Shown here: one piece after another, positions 1 through 7,931 of the stretch | Position numbering within the stretch: position 1 is the stretch's first letter | How the letters are laid out: each line of letters opens with the position of its first letter | Source of the DNA: Arcticibacter sp045629565 | GTDB taxonomy: Bacteria > Bacteroidota > Bacteroidia > Sphingobacteriales > Sphingobacteriaceae | Length of the DNA stretch: 64,000 nucleotides | Direction: 5' to 3' | Assembly: GCF_045629565.1 (NCBI RefSeq) | Contig: NZ_JAZQRL010000063.1 | Coordinates: 21,875-85,874 of the forward strand | Position numbers and translations under genes: made by a program | Notes under the pieces: generated by a model | Databases searched by the model: none | The model's input: only the letters and a program-made list of their open reading frames with translations | What the model was told of the DNA's origin: nothing

Positions 1-369
1 TATAAACCAGGGCAGTACAGACTGGTAATTGACGGGAAGACTTTTGAAAGGGAAGCGTTTATGATCAGTTTTGCCAATTCAAGTCAATATGGGAATGACG
101 CGCATATTGCTCCAAAAGCACTCTTGGATGATGGGATCCTTGATATATGTATAATTAAACCGTTTCCTTTATATCTCTTTATTTCAATGGGTTTGAGAAT
201 GTTTTCAAAAACTTCTGAGCAATCTAAGTATGTTGAAATAATAAAAGGCGAATCTGTACGTATTGAATCTGTTACTAATACACTAGTACATATTGACGGG
301 GAAGCTAAAATGATTGAAAAAGAAATTTTTATTTCTGTTGACCCGTTATCACTTTCTGTGCTATATTAG
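1..369 (+). CDS. Lipid kinase (YegS/DagK-type), C-terminal part, cut by window edge
   Basis: The reading frame is open from base 1, so the gene begins upstream and only about the last 122 residues are here. The Met codon at 61 is internal, not a start. The segment reads YKPGQYRLVIDG, then FANSSQYGNDAHIAPKA, then DDGILDICIIKPFP, and ends near LVHIDGEAKM. This matches the C-terminal beta-sandwich lobe of diacylglycerol kinase-like proteins, which phosphorylate membrane lipids with ATP. The N-terminal nucleotide-binding half is outside the window, so the substrate cannot be judged. The SUI1-like gene starts 5 bp after the stop, which suggests co-transcription. Confidence 0.82.
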   Translation, partial: YKPGQYRLVIDGKTFEREAFMISFANSSQYGNDAHIAPKALLDDGILDICIIKPFPLYLFISMGLRMFSKTSEQSKYVEIIKGESVRIESVTNTLVHIDGEAKMIEKEIFISVDPLSLSVLY

Positions 370-374
370 CTCTT

Positions 375-716
375 ATGTCAAAGAGAAGTAACATAAACGG
401 AGTGGTTTTTTCCACTGACCCCGATTTCGAGTACACATACGAAACGGATCAGGAAGAAGCTACGCTGCCGCCGTCTCAGCAGGACCTGCGAGTTCAGCTG
501 GACAAGAAGCAAAGAGGAGGGAAGGCTGTTACTTTGATCACAGGTTTTAGAGGAACGGTATCAGACCTTCAGGACTTGGGGAAAAAATTAAAAGCTAAAT
601 GCGGAGCAGGGGGCTCAGCGAAGAACGGAGAAATAATTGTGCAGGGAGATTTTAGAGAAAAGATCCTAGAATATTTAAGATCTGAGGGTTATAAAGCGAA
701 AAAATCGGGGGGATGA
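375..716 (+). CDS. SUI1/eIF1-like translation initiation factor (YciH family)
   Basis: 113 aa. The N-terminal ~35 residues are acidic and probably disordered. The SUI1 core follows: a basic stretch around LDKKQRGGKAVTLITGF, then LQDLGKKLKAKCGAGGSAKNG and EIIVQGDFREKILEYLRSEG. This is the fold of eIF1 and bacterial YciH, which act on the small ribosomal subunit in start-site selection; the bacterial role is less well defined. Length is normal for the family. It sits 5 bp behind the lipid kinase gene and is followed by a 282-bp gap, so it probably closes that operon. Confidence 0.88.
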   Translation: MSKRSNINGVVFSTDPDFEYTYETDQEEATLPPSQQDLRVQLDKKQRGGKAVTLITGFRGTVSDLQDLGKKLKAKCGAGGSAKNGEIIVQGDFREKILEYLRSEGYKAKKSGG

Positions 717-920
717 GTTAAGAAACGAGTTTATCTGTCAAACATAGAGCCTTTTTGCTTCAGATGTTTGCATTTCCAGAAAAAAATGGTTTTTATTGTA
801 TCAGATTATCAAAAAAGTTACCTAAAAAGTAGGAGAGGAGTAAAATTACTGATTGAAATAGTGCCTGAAAGTGGGCTTATAAATGTAATTTAAATCACAT
901 TTTTATTAATTTCAAAATTC

Positions 921-928
921 TATTTTTG
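921..928 (+). promoter_or_regulatory. Possible -7 box upstream of exbB
   Basis: TATTTTTG fits the Bacteroidota consensus TAnnTTTG and lies 70 bp before the exbB start in an AT-rich 282-bp gap. No TTG is found at the usual -33 spacing, so support is weak. I see nothing else in 717-998. Confidence 0.35.
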
Positions 929-998
929 TTATCGTATCATTGCAAATAAGTAGCAACTATTATATTAAATTAAAACTAAAAACTAAATTTCAAGAAGA

Positions 999-1814
999 AT
1001 GGCAACCGCACCAAAACCAACAACTGCGAAGAAAGAAAGCACTGGTTCAAACCTTTTCGCAAGTTTGACCATCGTTATCTGTATTATTATTGGAGTACTA
1101 ATCTGGAAGTTCGTAATGGGACATCCGGGCAATTTCGGCGAAGATGGACAACCACTACCAGGAAACTTTCCTGGAATGATCTATAAAGGCGGTGTTATCG
1201 TTCCGATTTTATTCGGGATGCTTTTAATGGTAATCGTTTTCTCAATCGAGCGTTACATCGTAATTTCTAAAGCTGCAGGATCGGGAAGTGTTGAAGTTTT
1301 TGTAAGAAAAATTCAAACTTTATTATCAGCAGGTAACATTGAGTCAGCAATGACTGAGTGTGACAAACAAAAAGGATCTGTAGCAAACGTGATTAAATCA
1401 GGTTTGAAAAAATACAGAGAAGTAGAAGCAGATCAGGGCTTGGATACTGAGCAGGCTTCATTAGCAATTCAGAAGGACATTGAAGAGGCTACAGCTTTGG
1501 AAATGCCAATGCTTGAGCAAAACCTGACAATTATTGCAACTTTGGTATCGGTAGGTACATTGGTTGGTCTGTTAGGAACAGTAACAGGTATGATCAAGTC
1601 GTTTGCGGCCCTTGCGACTGCAGGTGCGCCTGACCAGGCTGCGTTAGCAAACGGTATCTCTGAGGCTTTGATTAATACAGCTACAGGTATTGCGGTATCT
1701 ACTATTGCGATTATCATGTACAACATCTTTACATCAAAGATTGATAAGCTGACTTACTCCATTGACGAAGCTGGCTTCTCGATTGTTCAGACTTACGCAA
1801 GTACGCATAAATAA
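999..1814 (+). CDS. exbB: MotA/TolQ/ExbB proton channel family protein
   Basis: 271 aa inner-membrane protein of the TonB energy system. ExbB forms a pentamer around ExbD and converts proton flow into work on TonB. Hydrophobic segments lie at about residues 20-41 and 63-87, then a cytoplasmic part, then two further segments about 172-195 and 222-246 containing GLLGTVTGMIKSF and ISEALINTATGIAVS, the conserved MotA/TolQ/ExbB core. The first segment is extra compared with the three-helix E. coli protein. It heads an operon with two exbD genes and tonB, but a strong hairpin separates it from exbD. The start at 999 directly follows a purine-rich AAGAAGA. Confidence 0.93.
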   Translation: MATAPKPTTAKKESTGSNLFASLTIVICIIIGVLIWKFVMGHPGNFGEDGQPLPGNFPGMIYKGGVIVPILFGMLLMVIVFSIERYIVISKAAGSGSVEVFVRKIQTLLSAGNIESAMTECDKQKGSVANVIKSGLKKYREVEADQGLDTEQASLAIQKDIEEATALEMPMLEQNLTIIATLVSVGTLVGLLGTVTGMIKSFAALATAGAPDQAALANGISEALINTATGIAVSTIAIIMYNIFTSKIDKLTYSIDEAGFSIVQTYASTHK

Positions 1815-1821
1815 TATTGAA

Positions 1822-1861
1822 AAATAATTCCGGATCACTTATGGAATATCCGGAATTATTT
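1822..1861 (+). terminator. Strong hairpin between exbB and exbD
   Basis: A perfect 14-bp inverted repeat (1822-1835 with 1848-1861) encloses a 12-nt loop. It ends in only three T residues and then reads CATC, so it is a poor full terminator. A partial terminator or an mRNA end-protecting structure is more likely. Confidence 0.65.
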
Positions 1862-1906
1862 CATCAATGAGATATACAGATAAAGGAATCAAATTAAAAT
1901 ATTACA

Positions 1907-2527
1907 ATGCCTAGAGTAAAAGTACCTAGAAAGAGTACCGCTATTGACATGACGGCAATGTGTGATGTGGCTTCCTTGTTGTTAACATTCTTTATTTTAA
2001 CAGCAACTGCCCGTCAACCAGAAGCGTTGACTGTAGATACGCCTACTTCGACGGTTAAGATCAAGCTTCCGGAATCGAATATTGCCACTATTACGGTAGG
2101 TCATGGCAAAGTTTTCTTCGGAGTTCAGGGTCAGCCTATTCGCGAAAGGGTGTTACAGAAAATGTCAGAGCGTTATAAAGTTCCGTTTAGTGCGGAGGAC
2201 ATAAAGCGTTTTTCTTTGATGGATAATTTCGGAGTTCCGATAAATCAATTGAAGCAGGTTATCGATATGAAAGGTGCAGACAGAAATAAAGAAGGTTTGC
2301 AGCCAGGTATACCGGTAGATTCTGTGGGAGGTGCAGCTTCACAGCTTCACGAGTGGATTTATCAGGCACGTATCGCCACGAAGGAAATTAATGACGAATC
2401 TCTTCGTATCTCGATTAAAGGAGACGCTAACGAAGAGTATCCGACAATTAAGAAGATAATTGATATTTTACAAAAACAAAAAGTTAATAAGTTCAGTCTG
2501 GTAACTTCTATGGAAGGTGCTGACTAA
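1907..2527 (+). CDS. exbD: ExbD/TolR-type biopolymer transport protein (first copy)
   Basis: 206 aa. The short basic N-terminus is followed by a single membrane helix at about 15-36, DMTAMCDVASLLLTFFILT, with Asp20 at the position of the proton-carrying aspartate of ExbD. The rest is periplasmic. The family normally has about 140 residues; this copy is longer, with an insert around the QLKQVIDMKGAD part. It is followed 27 bp later by a second exbD, an arrangement usual in Bacteroidota. It probably forms mixed ExbD dimers with the second copy inside the ExbB pentamer (inference). Confidence 0.9.
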   Translation: MPRVKVPRKSTAIDMTAMCDVASLLLTFFILTATARQPEALTVDTPTSTVKIKLPESNIATITVGHGKVFFGVQGQPIRERVLQKMSERYKVPFSAEDIKRFSLMDNFGVPINQLKQVIDMKGADRNKEGLQPGIPVDSVGGAASQLHEWIYQARIATKEINDESLRISIKGDANEEYPTIKKIIDILQKQKVNKFSLVTSMEGAD

Positions 2528-2554
2528 CTGTTACAGAAAACGTAGAATAATAAA

Positions 2555-3100
2555 ATGGCAGAATTAAATAGTGACGGCGGCGGCGGCGGTAAAAAGGGTG
2601 GCAAGGTAAGAAGTAAGAAGCAGTCTACGAGGGTCGATATGACCCCAATGGTGGATTTAATGTTCTTACTGATCACTTTCTTCATGCTAACGACTACGCT
2701 TGCAAAACCCCAGGCGATGGACCTGGCGATGCCAGACAAAGACGATAAGAACAAAGATGAGCAATTAGATGTTGCGGATACGCGTACCATGACCGTCTTG
2801 CTTGGCAGTAAGAACAAAATCGAGTGGTTTGTTGGACTTGCTGACAATCCGATATCTGCTCCTACTGTAGAAGATTTTGGCAAGAACGGGATTCGTAAGG
2901 CGATCATTGAGAAATCTAAAGATATTAAGGCATCAACGGGCAAAGATATGATTGTCATCATCAAGCCCAGCGACAAGTCTAACTACAAAAACCTTGTAGA
3001 TATCCTGGATGAGATGAAGATCACGAACATCAAGCAGTATGCGATTGTTGACATCAACACACCGGAGATAGAATTGCTTAAACGCGATGGTGTTTACTAA
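2555..3100 (+). CDS. exbD: ExbD/TolR-type biopolymer transport protein (second copy)
   Basis: 181 aa. It starts with a glycine-rich, lysine-rich cytoplasmic tail (five consecutive Gly) and then one membrane helix, VDMTPMVDLMFLLITFFML, with the conserved aspartate at Asp34. The periplasmic part ends with a TolR-like fold around IIKPSDKSNYKNLVDILDEM. It lies between the first exbD and tonB (39-bp gap to tonB) and belongs to the same proton-driven motor. The two copies differ greatly outside the membrane helix, which argues for distinct roles rather than a recent duplication. Confidence 0.9.
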   Translation: MAELNSDGGGGGKKGGKVRSKKQSTRVDMTPMVDLMFLLITFFMLTTTLAKPQAMDLAMPDKDDKNKDEQLDVADTRTMTVLLGSKNKIEWFVGLADNPISAPTVEDFGKNGIRKAIIEKSKDIKASTGKDMIVIIKPSDKSNYKNLVDILDEMKITNIKQYAIVDINTPEIELLKRDGVY

Positions 3101-3139
3101 AAGACTGATGGAAAACTCCATTGATGAAATAAGATAAAA

Positions 3140-3973
3140 ATGGCAAAATTAGATATTTTTAACCGCGAGTGGATTGACGTTGTCTTCACTGGGAGGAACC
3201 AGGCTTATGGTGCTTACCAGTTACGGAAGAACAACGCTAAGACCACGAACAGAGCTTTGCTGTTTGGAAGTATTGTTTTTATACTGGCTATGAGCTCGCC
3301 TCTGATTGCCAAGTATATCAAAGGTATGTCTCCGGACGATGACAGCGACAATAATATTATTCAAACTGAGGTGGTTTTAACTCCTCCTCCTCCGGTGGAT
3401 GAAGCAGCTCCACCACCGCCACCAGCTGCGGAACCTCCTAAGCCGAGGGTTGACCAGGTGCGTTTTCCGCCTCCGGTCGTGGTTCCTGCTGAAAAGGTGA
3501 GGGATGAAGAACCGCCAACTGTGGAAGAACTGAAAGTTGCCGATCCTGGTCAGAAAACTATCGCTGGTGACCCCAATGCGGACATCCGAATTGATGAGCC
3601 TGTAGGCGAGGCGCCTCCGACTAAGGCGGCAGTTGTGGAAGACAACGCGGTATATGACTTCTCTAGTATCGAGCAGATGCCGGATTTCCCGGGAGGTATG
3701 CCTAAGTTTTATGCTTATGTTGGTAAAAATTATACCTATCCAGCAGCAGCAAGAGAGCAAGGAGTATCAGGTCGTTTGATCATGAGTTTCGTAGTAGAGA
3801 AAGACGGAAGTTTAACAGATATTAAAGTGTTGAGGGATCTTGGAATGGGTACCGGAGATGAGGCTATCAGGTTGCTGAAAAAGGCGCCGAAATGGAAGCC
3901 AGGCATCCAGAATGGTAGACCTGTTCGTGTTCAGTACACTTTACCGATCATGTTGAACCTGGAGGGACAATAG
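3140..3973 (+). CDS. tonB: Energy transducer TonB
   Basis: 277 aa. The order is a cytoplasmic N-terminus containing the NQAYGAYQLRKN motif usual in Bacteroidota TonB, a membrane helix at about 40-58 and a proline-rich periplasmic spacer from about 80 to 125 with PPPPP runs. The C-terminal TonB domain, about 180-275, contains PAAAREQGVSGRLIMSFVV and AIRLLKKAPKWKPG. TonB carries energy from ExbB/ExbD to outer-membrane receptors such as SusC proteins. Gene order exbB-exbD-exbD-tonB supports the call. Confidence 0.93.
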   Translation: MAKLDIFNREWIDVVFTGRNQAYGAYQLRKNNAKTTNRALLFGSIVFILAMSSPLIAKYIKGMSPDDDSDNNIIQTEVVLTPPPPVDEAAPPPPPAAEPPKPRVDQVRFPPPVVVPAEKVRDEEPPTVEELKVADPGQKTIAGDPNADIRIDEPVGEAPPTKAAVVEDNAVYDFSSIEQMPDFPGGMPKFYAYVGKNYTYPAAAREQGVSGRLIMSFVVEKDGSLTDIKVLRDLGMGTGDEAIRLLKKAPKWKPGIQNGRPVRVQYTLPIMLNLEGQ

Positions 3974-3976
3974 AAA

Positions 3977-4204
3977 ATGTTTAAAAGAGAAAATCAGCAA
4001 AAATCGCCCCAAAAGCGATTTTTGTTTATTTTAGGGTCAGTGATGTTTGTGTTCTACTTTGTGTTGGGACTAACAATTCTGTTTTGGGAAGACATACCAC
4101 TGAACCTGAGCAGAACTTATCGAATCGTTTTCGGTTCTTTTTTGATTATATACTCGTTCTTGAGAATGGTCAGATTAATTCAAACAAGACGTGAGGAAGA
4201 TTAA
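3977..4204 (+). CDS. Small two-helix membrane protein, unknown function
   Basis: 75 aa. Two hydrophobic stretches, about 16-37 and 48-65, are joined by a short loop; the N-terminus is basic and rich in Gln/Lys and the C-terminus is charged (QTRREED). I recognise no named family. It starts 3 bp after the tonB stop and ends 1 bp before the start of the PstS-like gene, so it is translationally tied to both. A role next to the TonB machinery is possible but not shown by the sequence. Confidence 0.6.
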   Translation: MFKRENQQKSPQKRFLFILGSVMFVFYFVLGLTILFWEDIPLNLSRTYRIVFGSFLIIYSFLRMVRLIQTRREED

Positions 4205-4205
4205 T

Positions 4206-5090
4206 ATGAGACAATCGTTCACTGTAATTCTACTGTGTCTTGTTTTTTTTAGTTCTTGTGAGAACAGCAAACAAACGGAGACTACGGGGAGTACCCGATT
4301 AGTTGCGGACGAGAGCCTCATGCCAATTGTTGAAGATCAGTTGATTGTTTTTGAAAATATTTATAAAAATGCTGATATTGAGGCCCAGTATAAACATGAA
4401 AAGGCGGTAATTAACGATCTTTTGAAGGATAGTACCAAGATTGCGATTACATCCAGAACGCTGACACCGCAAGAGGCCAGCGTGATTGAGAAAAGGGATC
4501 TGAAAGTACGTGTGAACCGGTTTGCAGTTGATGCTGTGACACTAGTGTCTAATAAGAACTCAGCAGACACAGTTATCACTGTTCAGGAGATTATCGACAT
4601 CCTGAAGGGGATGCCTTCCAAGCGACAGCTGGTTTTCGATAATCCAAACTCCAGTATTGTCAGATATCTGATGGAACTGGCTGACATAAGTTCGCTGCCG
4701 ACAAAAGGTATTTACGCTTTGAACTCGAATGCAGAAGTAATTAAGTATGTACACAATAATTTAGGGTCAATTGGTGTTATAGGTTTTAACTGGATTAAGC
4801 AACCTACAGTGGAACTGGAACCGTTAGTTGCAGAATTGAAGGTAATGGGGGTGAAGGGTCTGCCGGGAAAATCTGGTTCTGATAAGTTTTATAGGCCTAG
4901 TCAGGATAATCTGGCCTTAGAAAATTACCCGTTAAGTCGTAACCTGTACATTATCAATTGTCAGGGTGGCGGTGGCTTAGGTCTGGGGTTCGCCGCGTTC
5001 CTGGCGGGAGACGTAGGACAACGGGTAGTATTGAAATCAGGGTTGTTACCTGACAGTATGCCACCAAGAGAAATAATAATTAGAAAATAA
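4206..5090 (+). CDS. PstS-like phosphate-binding lipoprotein, orphan
   Basis: 294 aa from the ATG at 4206, chosen over the upstream GTG at 4191 because AGGAAGA then serves as ribosome-binding site and the protein begins with a clean lipoprotein signal: MRQSFTVILLC, hydrophobic core, then FFSSC with Cys about residue 19. The body fits a PstS-type periplasmic binding protein: DSTKIAITSRTLTPQEAS, FAVDAVTLVSN, VTVQEI-like VQEIIDILKG, and a C-terminal YIINCQGGGGLGLGFAAFL. No PstABC permease or ATPase lies nearby. It is instead embedded between tonB and a TPR protein. Confidence 0.75.
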   Translation: MRQSFTVILLCLVFFSSCENSKQTETTGSTRLVADESLMPIVEDQLIVFENIYKNADIEAQYKHEKAVINDLLKDSTKIAITSRTLTPQEASVIEKRDLKVRVNRFAVDAVTLVSNKNSADTVITVQEIIDILKGMPSKRQLVFDNPNSSIVRYLMELADISSLPTKGIYALNSNAEVIKYVHNNLGSIGVIGFNWIKQPTVELEPLVAELKVMGVKGLPGKSGSDKFYRPSQDNLALENYPLSRNLYIINCQGGGGLGLGFAAFLAGDVGQRVVLKSGLLPDSMPPREIIIRK

Positions 5091-5108
5091 ACAGAAGACA
5101 TATAAACT

Positions 5109-6770
5109 ATGAATGTACTAAGAAGAGCAATTCAAGCAAGCCTGTTAGTAGGAGTTGTGGGGACAACGGCTTTTGCACAAAGTCTGGGAGATGCGAAAAA
5201 GGCGATCGACGCTGAGAAGTTTCAAGAGGCTAAAACTATTCTTAAGAAATTAATCTCATCTGACGCCGGCAAAGGAGAGAACTATTTTTATTTGGGAAAT
5301 ATATATTTAAGGGATGATTATGTTGATTCGGCAAAGGCCACTTACACAAAAGGTGTGGCCGCTGAGGCTTCATACCCATTAAATTATGTAGGCTTGGGTG
5401 CCGTTGATCTTGAAGCTAAAAACGCTGCGGGCGCAAAAGCCAACTTCGACAAAGCGATATCTCTAGCAAAGCGTAAAGATAACAGCCCATACCTTTATAT
5501 CGGAAAGGCGTATACCAATGCCGATCCGGCAGATTACACCGCCGCAATTGCGAGTCTTGAAAAGGCCAAAGAGATCAATGAGAAGGACGCAGAAGTGTTT
5601 TTAGCTTTAGGTGATGCTTACCGTGGCTCAAAGAAAAATAGTGAAGCTTTCGGAGCTTACCGTACTGCATTTGACATGGATAAAACGTTGTTAAGGGCGG
5701 AAATTGAGCAGGGAATTCTGATTAAGCAGTCGAAGGCGTTTCAAGAGTCTGCTGATAAATTTAAGAGCGTATTAGCCGTTAACGCTAATTATGCACCTGC
5801 ATACAGGGAGTTGGCTGAAACCTATTATTTGTGGGCAAAGGCAGAGCCTCAGCAGTATGATGCACGTATTAAAGAAGCGCTAGGATACTACACCAAATAT
5901 CTTGATTTAACCGACCGTTCATTGGAATCGAGAATGCGTTATGCAGATTTTTTGGTTTTGGCGGGAGAGTATAAAGCTCTTGAAGCAGAAGCACAGGAGA
6001 TGGCTAAACAAGATAAAGCGAATCCACGTATTTACCGTTACTTAGGCTACTCTCTTTATGAGAATGGAAACTTTGCAGGCAGCGTGCAGGCGTTAAAAGA
6101 TTTTATGAGCAAAGTTGATCCTAAGCGTGTGATTGCTCAGGATTATTTATACCTGGGTCAGGCGCAATTGAAAGCTGGCGATTCTACAGGCGTGGTAAGC
6201 CTGGCGAAGGCTGTTGAGATTGACTCAGCCTATGCTGAACCTATCAGTGAACTGGCTAAAGCGCAGTTTTCTGAAAGAAAGTATGGATTATCGGCTGATC
6301 TATATGAGTTAGCTGTTAAGAATGCAGCGTCAAAGACTTATTTATTTGATTACTTCTATTTGGGTATGGCTAATTATTTTGATTATGCTACCAAAGCCCC
6401 CGAAGTCCAAAAAGCCAGCCGTGAAGACCTTGTGAAAGCTGACTCTGCGTTCAGCCTGGTATCTCAGAAGTCTCCGAGCACTGCTGACGCTTATTTGTAC
6501 CGTGCGAGAACGAACAGATTGTTAGACGATGATGCGAATCCTAAAGGACTGATGGTTCCTCATTTCGAAAAGTATATTGAAGTGATTGCAGCTAAACCCG
6601 ACGGACTTGCAGATGCAAGAAATAAGAAGAACCTGGTTGAGGCTTACAACAACCTGGGAGCTTACTATATCAGAACAGATCAAACAAAAGCAAAAGACTT
6701 ATTTAACAAAGCGATTGCACTTGATCCAGCAAATGAATATGCATTGAGCGTTTTAAAGACGCTTAAATAG
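5109..6770 (+). CDS. Secreted tetratricopeptide repeat protein
   Basis: 553 aa. A signal peptide (about 1-23, ending TTAFAQ) leads into a series of helical repeats that fill the chain. TPR signatures include ENYFYLGNIYLRDDYVDSAK, SYPLNYVGLGAVDLEAKN, AEVFLALGDAYRGSKKNSEA and a C-terminal EAYNNLGAYYIRTDQTKAK. Such proteins are periplasmic scaffolds. It closes the exbB-tonB operon, 18 bp after the PstS-like gene and directly before a strong terminator. The partner is unknown; position suggests envelope transport or assembly. Confidence 0.82.
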   Translation: MNVLRRAIQASLLVGVVGTTAFAQSLGDAKKAIDAEKFQEAKTILKKLISSDAGKGENYFYLGNIYLRDDYVDSAKATYTKGVAAEASYPLNYVGLGAVDLEAKNAAGAKANFDKAISLAKRKDNSPYLYIGKAYTNADPADYTAAIASLEKAKEINEKDAEVFLALGDAYRGSKKNSEAFGAYRTAFDMDKTLLRAEIEQGILIKQSKAFQESADKFKSVLAVNANYAPAYRELAETYYLWAKAEPQQYDARIKEALGYYTKYLDLTDRSLESRMRYADFLVLAGEYKALEAEAQEMAKQDKANPRIYRYLGYSLYENGNFAGSVQALKDFMSKVDPKRVIAQDYLYLGQAQLKAGDSTGVVSLAKAVEIDSAYAEPISELAKAQFSERKYGLSADLYELAVKNAASKTYLFDYFYLGMANYFDYATKAPEVQKASREDLVKADSAFSLVSQKSPSTADAYLYRARTNRLLDDDANPKGLMVPHFEKYIEVIAAKPDGLADARNKKNLVEAYNNLGAYYIRTDQTKAKDLFNKAIALDPANEYALSVLKTLK

Positions 6771-6786
6771 TCGAATGTAAATTGAA

Positions 6787-6814
6787 AAAGAAGGCCTGTT
6801 ATCAGGCCTTCTTT
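6787..6814 (+). terminator. Rho-independent terminator after the tonB operon
   Basis: A perfect 12-bp stem (AAAGAAGGCCTG with its complement) around a TTAT loop, followed by a T-rich run, 17 bp after the TPR gene stop. Confidence 0.88.
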
Positions 6815-6879
6815 GTTTGCTCTGTTTTGCCGGATAGAGGTTTATGCCTTTTTATGCTGTGCATGTAAGTGTTTTTTTC

Positions 6880-6887
6880 TAAGTTTG
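6880..6887 (+). promoter_or_regulatory. -7 box of the nuo operon
   Basis: TAAGTTTG matches TAnnTTTG and lies 16 bp before the nuoA start, just after the preceding terminator. No clear TTG is seen at -33. As the only candidate between terminator and nuoA it is the likely operon promoter, with a leader of about 10 nt. Confidence 0.55.
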
Positions 6888-6903
6888 CCTCAAATTCTAT
6901 ATC

Positions 6904-7278
6904 ATGGATGTTCAAAGCGCCCCAGTAGATTATATTCCTATTTTATTTCAGATGTTGGTAGCTCTTGGCTTCGTTGTGTTGACGATGTCTATTACGCACT
7001 TAATTGGTCCGAAGAGAAAGACCGCCGACAAACTGACTCCTTTTGAATCGGGTATCGAAGTAATCGGAAACGCGAGAGCTCCGTTCTCCATTAAGTATTT
7101 CATGGTAGCGATACTTTTCGTGCTTTTTGATATCGAGGTAATCTTTATGTATCCGTGGGCAGTGAATTTCCGCGAGTTCGGCGTTCAAGGATTGATCGAG
7201 ATGTTTATATTTATGGGTACGCTTCTTCTAGGTTTTATCTACGTGATAAAGAAGAAAGCGTTGGAATGGGATAAGTAG
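6904..7278 (+). CDS. nuoA: NADH-quinone oxidoreductase subunit A
   Basis: 124 aa, three membrane helices (about 12-33, 65-88, 95-115). The conserved complex I signatures KLTPFESGIE and FSIKYFMVAILFVLFDIEVIFMYPW are present, and helix 2 contains the conserved acidic residues. NuoA sits in the membrane arm near the quinone channel. It is the first nuo gene but is separated from nuoB by 110 bp containing a hairpin terminator; the remaining nuo genes are packed more tightly. Confidence 0.95.
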   Translation: MDVQSAPVDYIPILFQMLVALGFVVLTMSITHLIGPKRKTADKLTPFESGIEVIGNARAPFSIKYFMVAILFVLFDIEVIFMYPWAVNFREFGVQGLIEMFIFMGTLLLGFIYVIKKKALEWDK

Positions 7279-7326
7279 AATGGTTCTAAATAACTTAGGT
7301 GTTATAACATAGCAATACTTAATTTG

Positions 7327-7334
7327 TAACTTTG
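7327..7334 (+). promoter_or_regulatory. -7 box between nuoA and nuoB
   Basis: TAACTTTG matches TAnnTTTG and lies 54 bp before the nuoB start. It directly abuts the hairpin at 7335-7365, so any transcript from it would begin inside the hairpin. No TTG is found at the expected -33 spacing. Confidence 0.35.
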
Positions 7335-7370
7335 AAGCTCATTTCATATGCATTGAAATGAGCTTTTTTA
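7335..7370 (+). terminator. Hairpin terminator between nuoA and nuoB
   Basis: A perfect 12-bp stem (7335-7346 with 7354-7365), loop TATGCAT, followed by TTTTA. It has the form of a rho-independent terminator inside the nuo operon, so it probably acts as a partial stop or processing site. Confidence 0.75.
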
Positions 7371-7388
7371 TTTCAAAAAAGAGACGAG

Positions 7389-7931
7389 ATGAGTGATATA
7401 AAATTAGCTGAAGCGCCTCCGGGCATTGAAGGGTCTGGCTTTTTTGCAACATCTTTTGATAAAGTAGTCGGCTTAGCCCGTGCTAACTCGCTGTGGCCGC
7501 TTCCGTTTGCTACATCATGCTGCGGAATTGAGTTTATGGCTACCATGGGGGCACATTATGACCTGGCGAGATTTGGGTCAGAAAGGCCTTCGTTTTCACC
7601 CCGTCAGGCTGATATGTTGCTTGTTATGGGAACGATTGCAAAGAAAATGGCGCCTGTTCTCAGGCAGGTATATATACAAATGGCTGAGCCGCGTTGGGTG
7701 ATCGCTGTTGGTGCTTGCGCAACCAGCGGTGGTATCTTCGACAGCTACTCAGTGCTTCAGGGGATAGATGAAGTGATTCCGGTGGACGTCTACGTTCCAG
7801 GTTGTCCTCCAAGGCCTGAAGCTATCCTGAGTGGTGTGCTTCGTCTTCAGGATCTGGTTCGCAATGAGCCAATGCGCAGGAGAAATTCTGACGAGTATAA
7901 GGAACTGTTAAATAAATACGGGATTCAGTAA
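7389..7931 (+). CDS. nuoB: NADH-quinone oxidoreductase subunit B
   Basis: 180 aa peripheral-arm subunit that carries the last iron-sulfur cluster (N2), which hands electrons to quinone. The ligand set is visible: ATSCCGIEFMA (paired Cys), GACATSGG and VPGCPPRPEAI. The N-terminal extension is short. It overlaps nuoC by one base (TAATG), indicating translational coupling. Confidence 0.96.
   Translation: MSDIKLAEAPPGIEGSGFFATSFDKVVGLARANSLWPLPFATSCCGIEFMATMGAHYDLARFGSERPSFSPRQADMLLVMGTIAKKMAPVLRQVYIQMAEPRWVIAVGACATSGGIFDSYSVLQGIDEVIPVDVYVPGCPPRPEAILSGVLRLQDLVRNEPMRRRNSDEYKELLNKYGIQ

Noticed and set aside
3377..3760. 127-aa minus-strand frame over tonB
   Set aside because: Arg/Trp-rich reverse of the proline-rich spacer of TonB; not a gene.
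6813..7046. 77-aa plus-strand frame overlapping the start of nuoA
   Set aside because: Covers the terminator tail and the nuoA promoter and is out of frame with nuoA.
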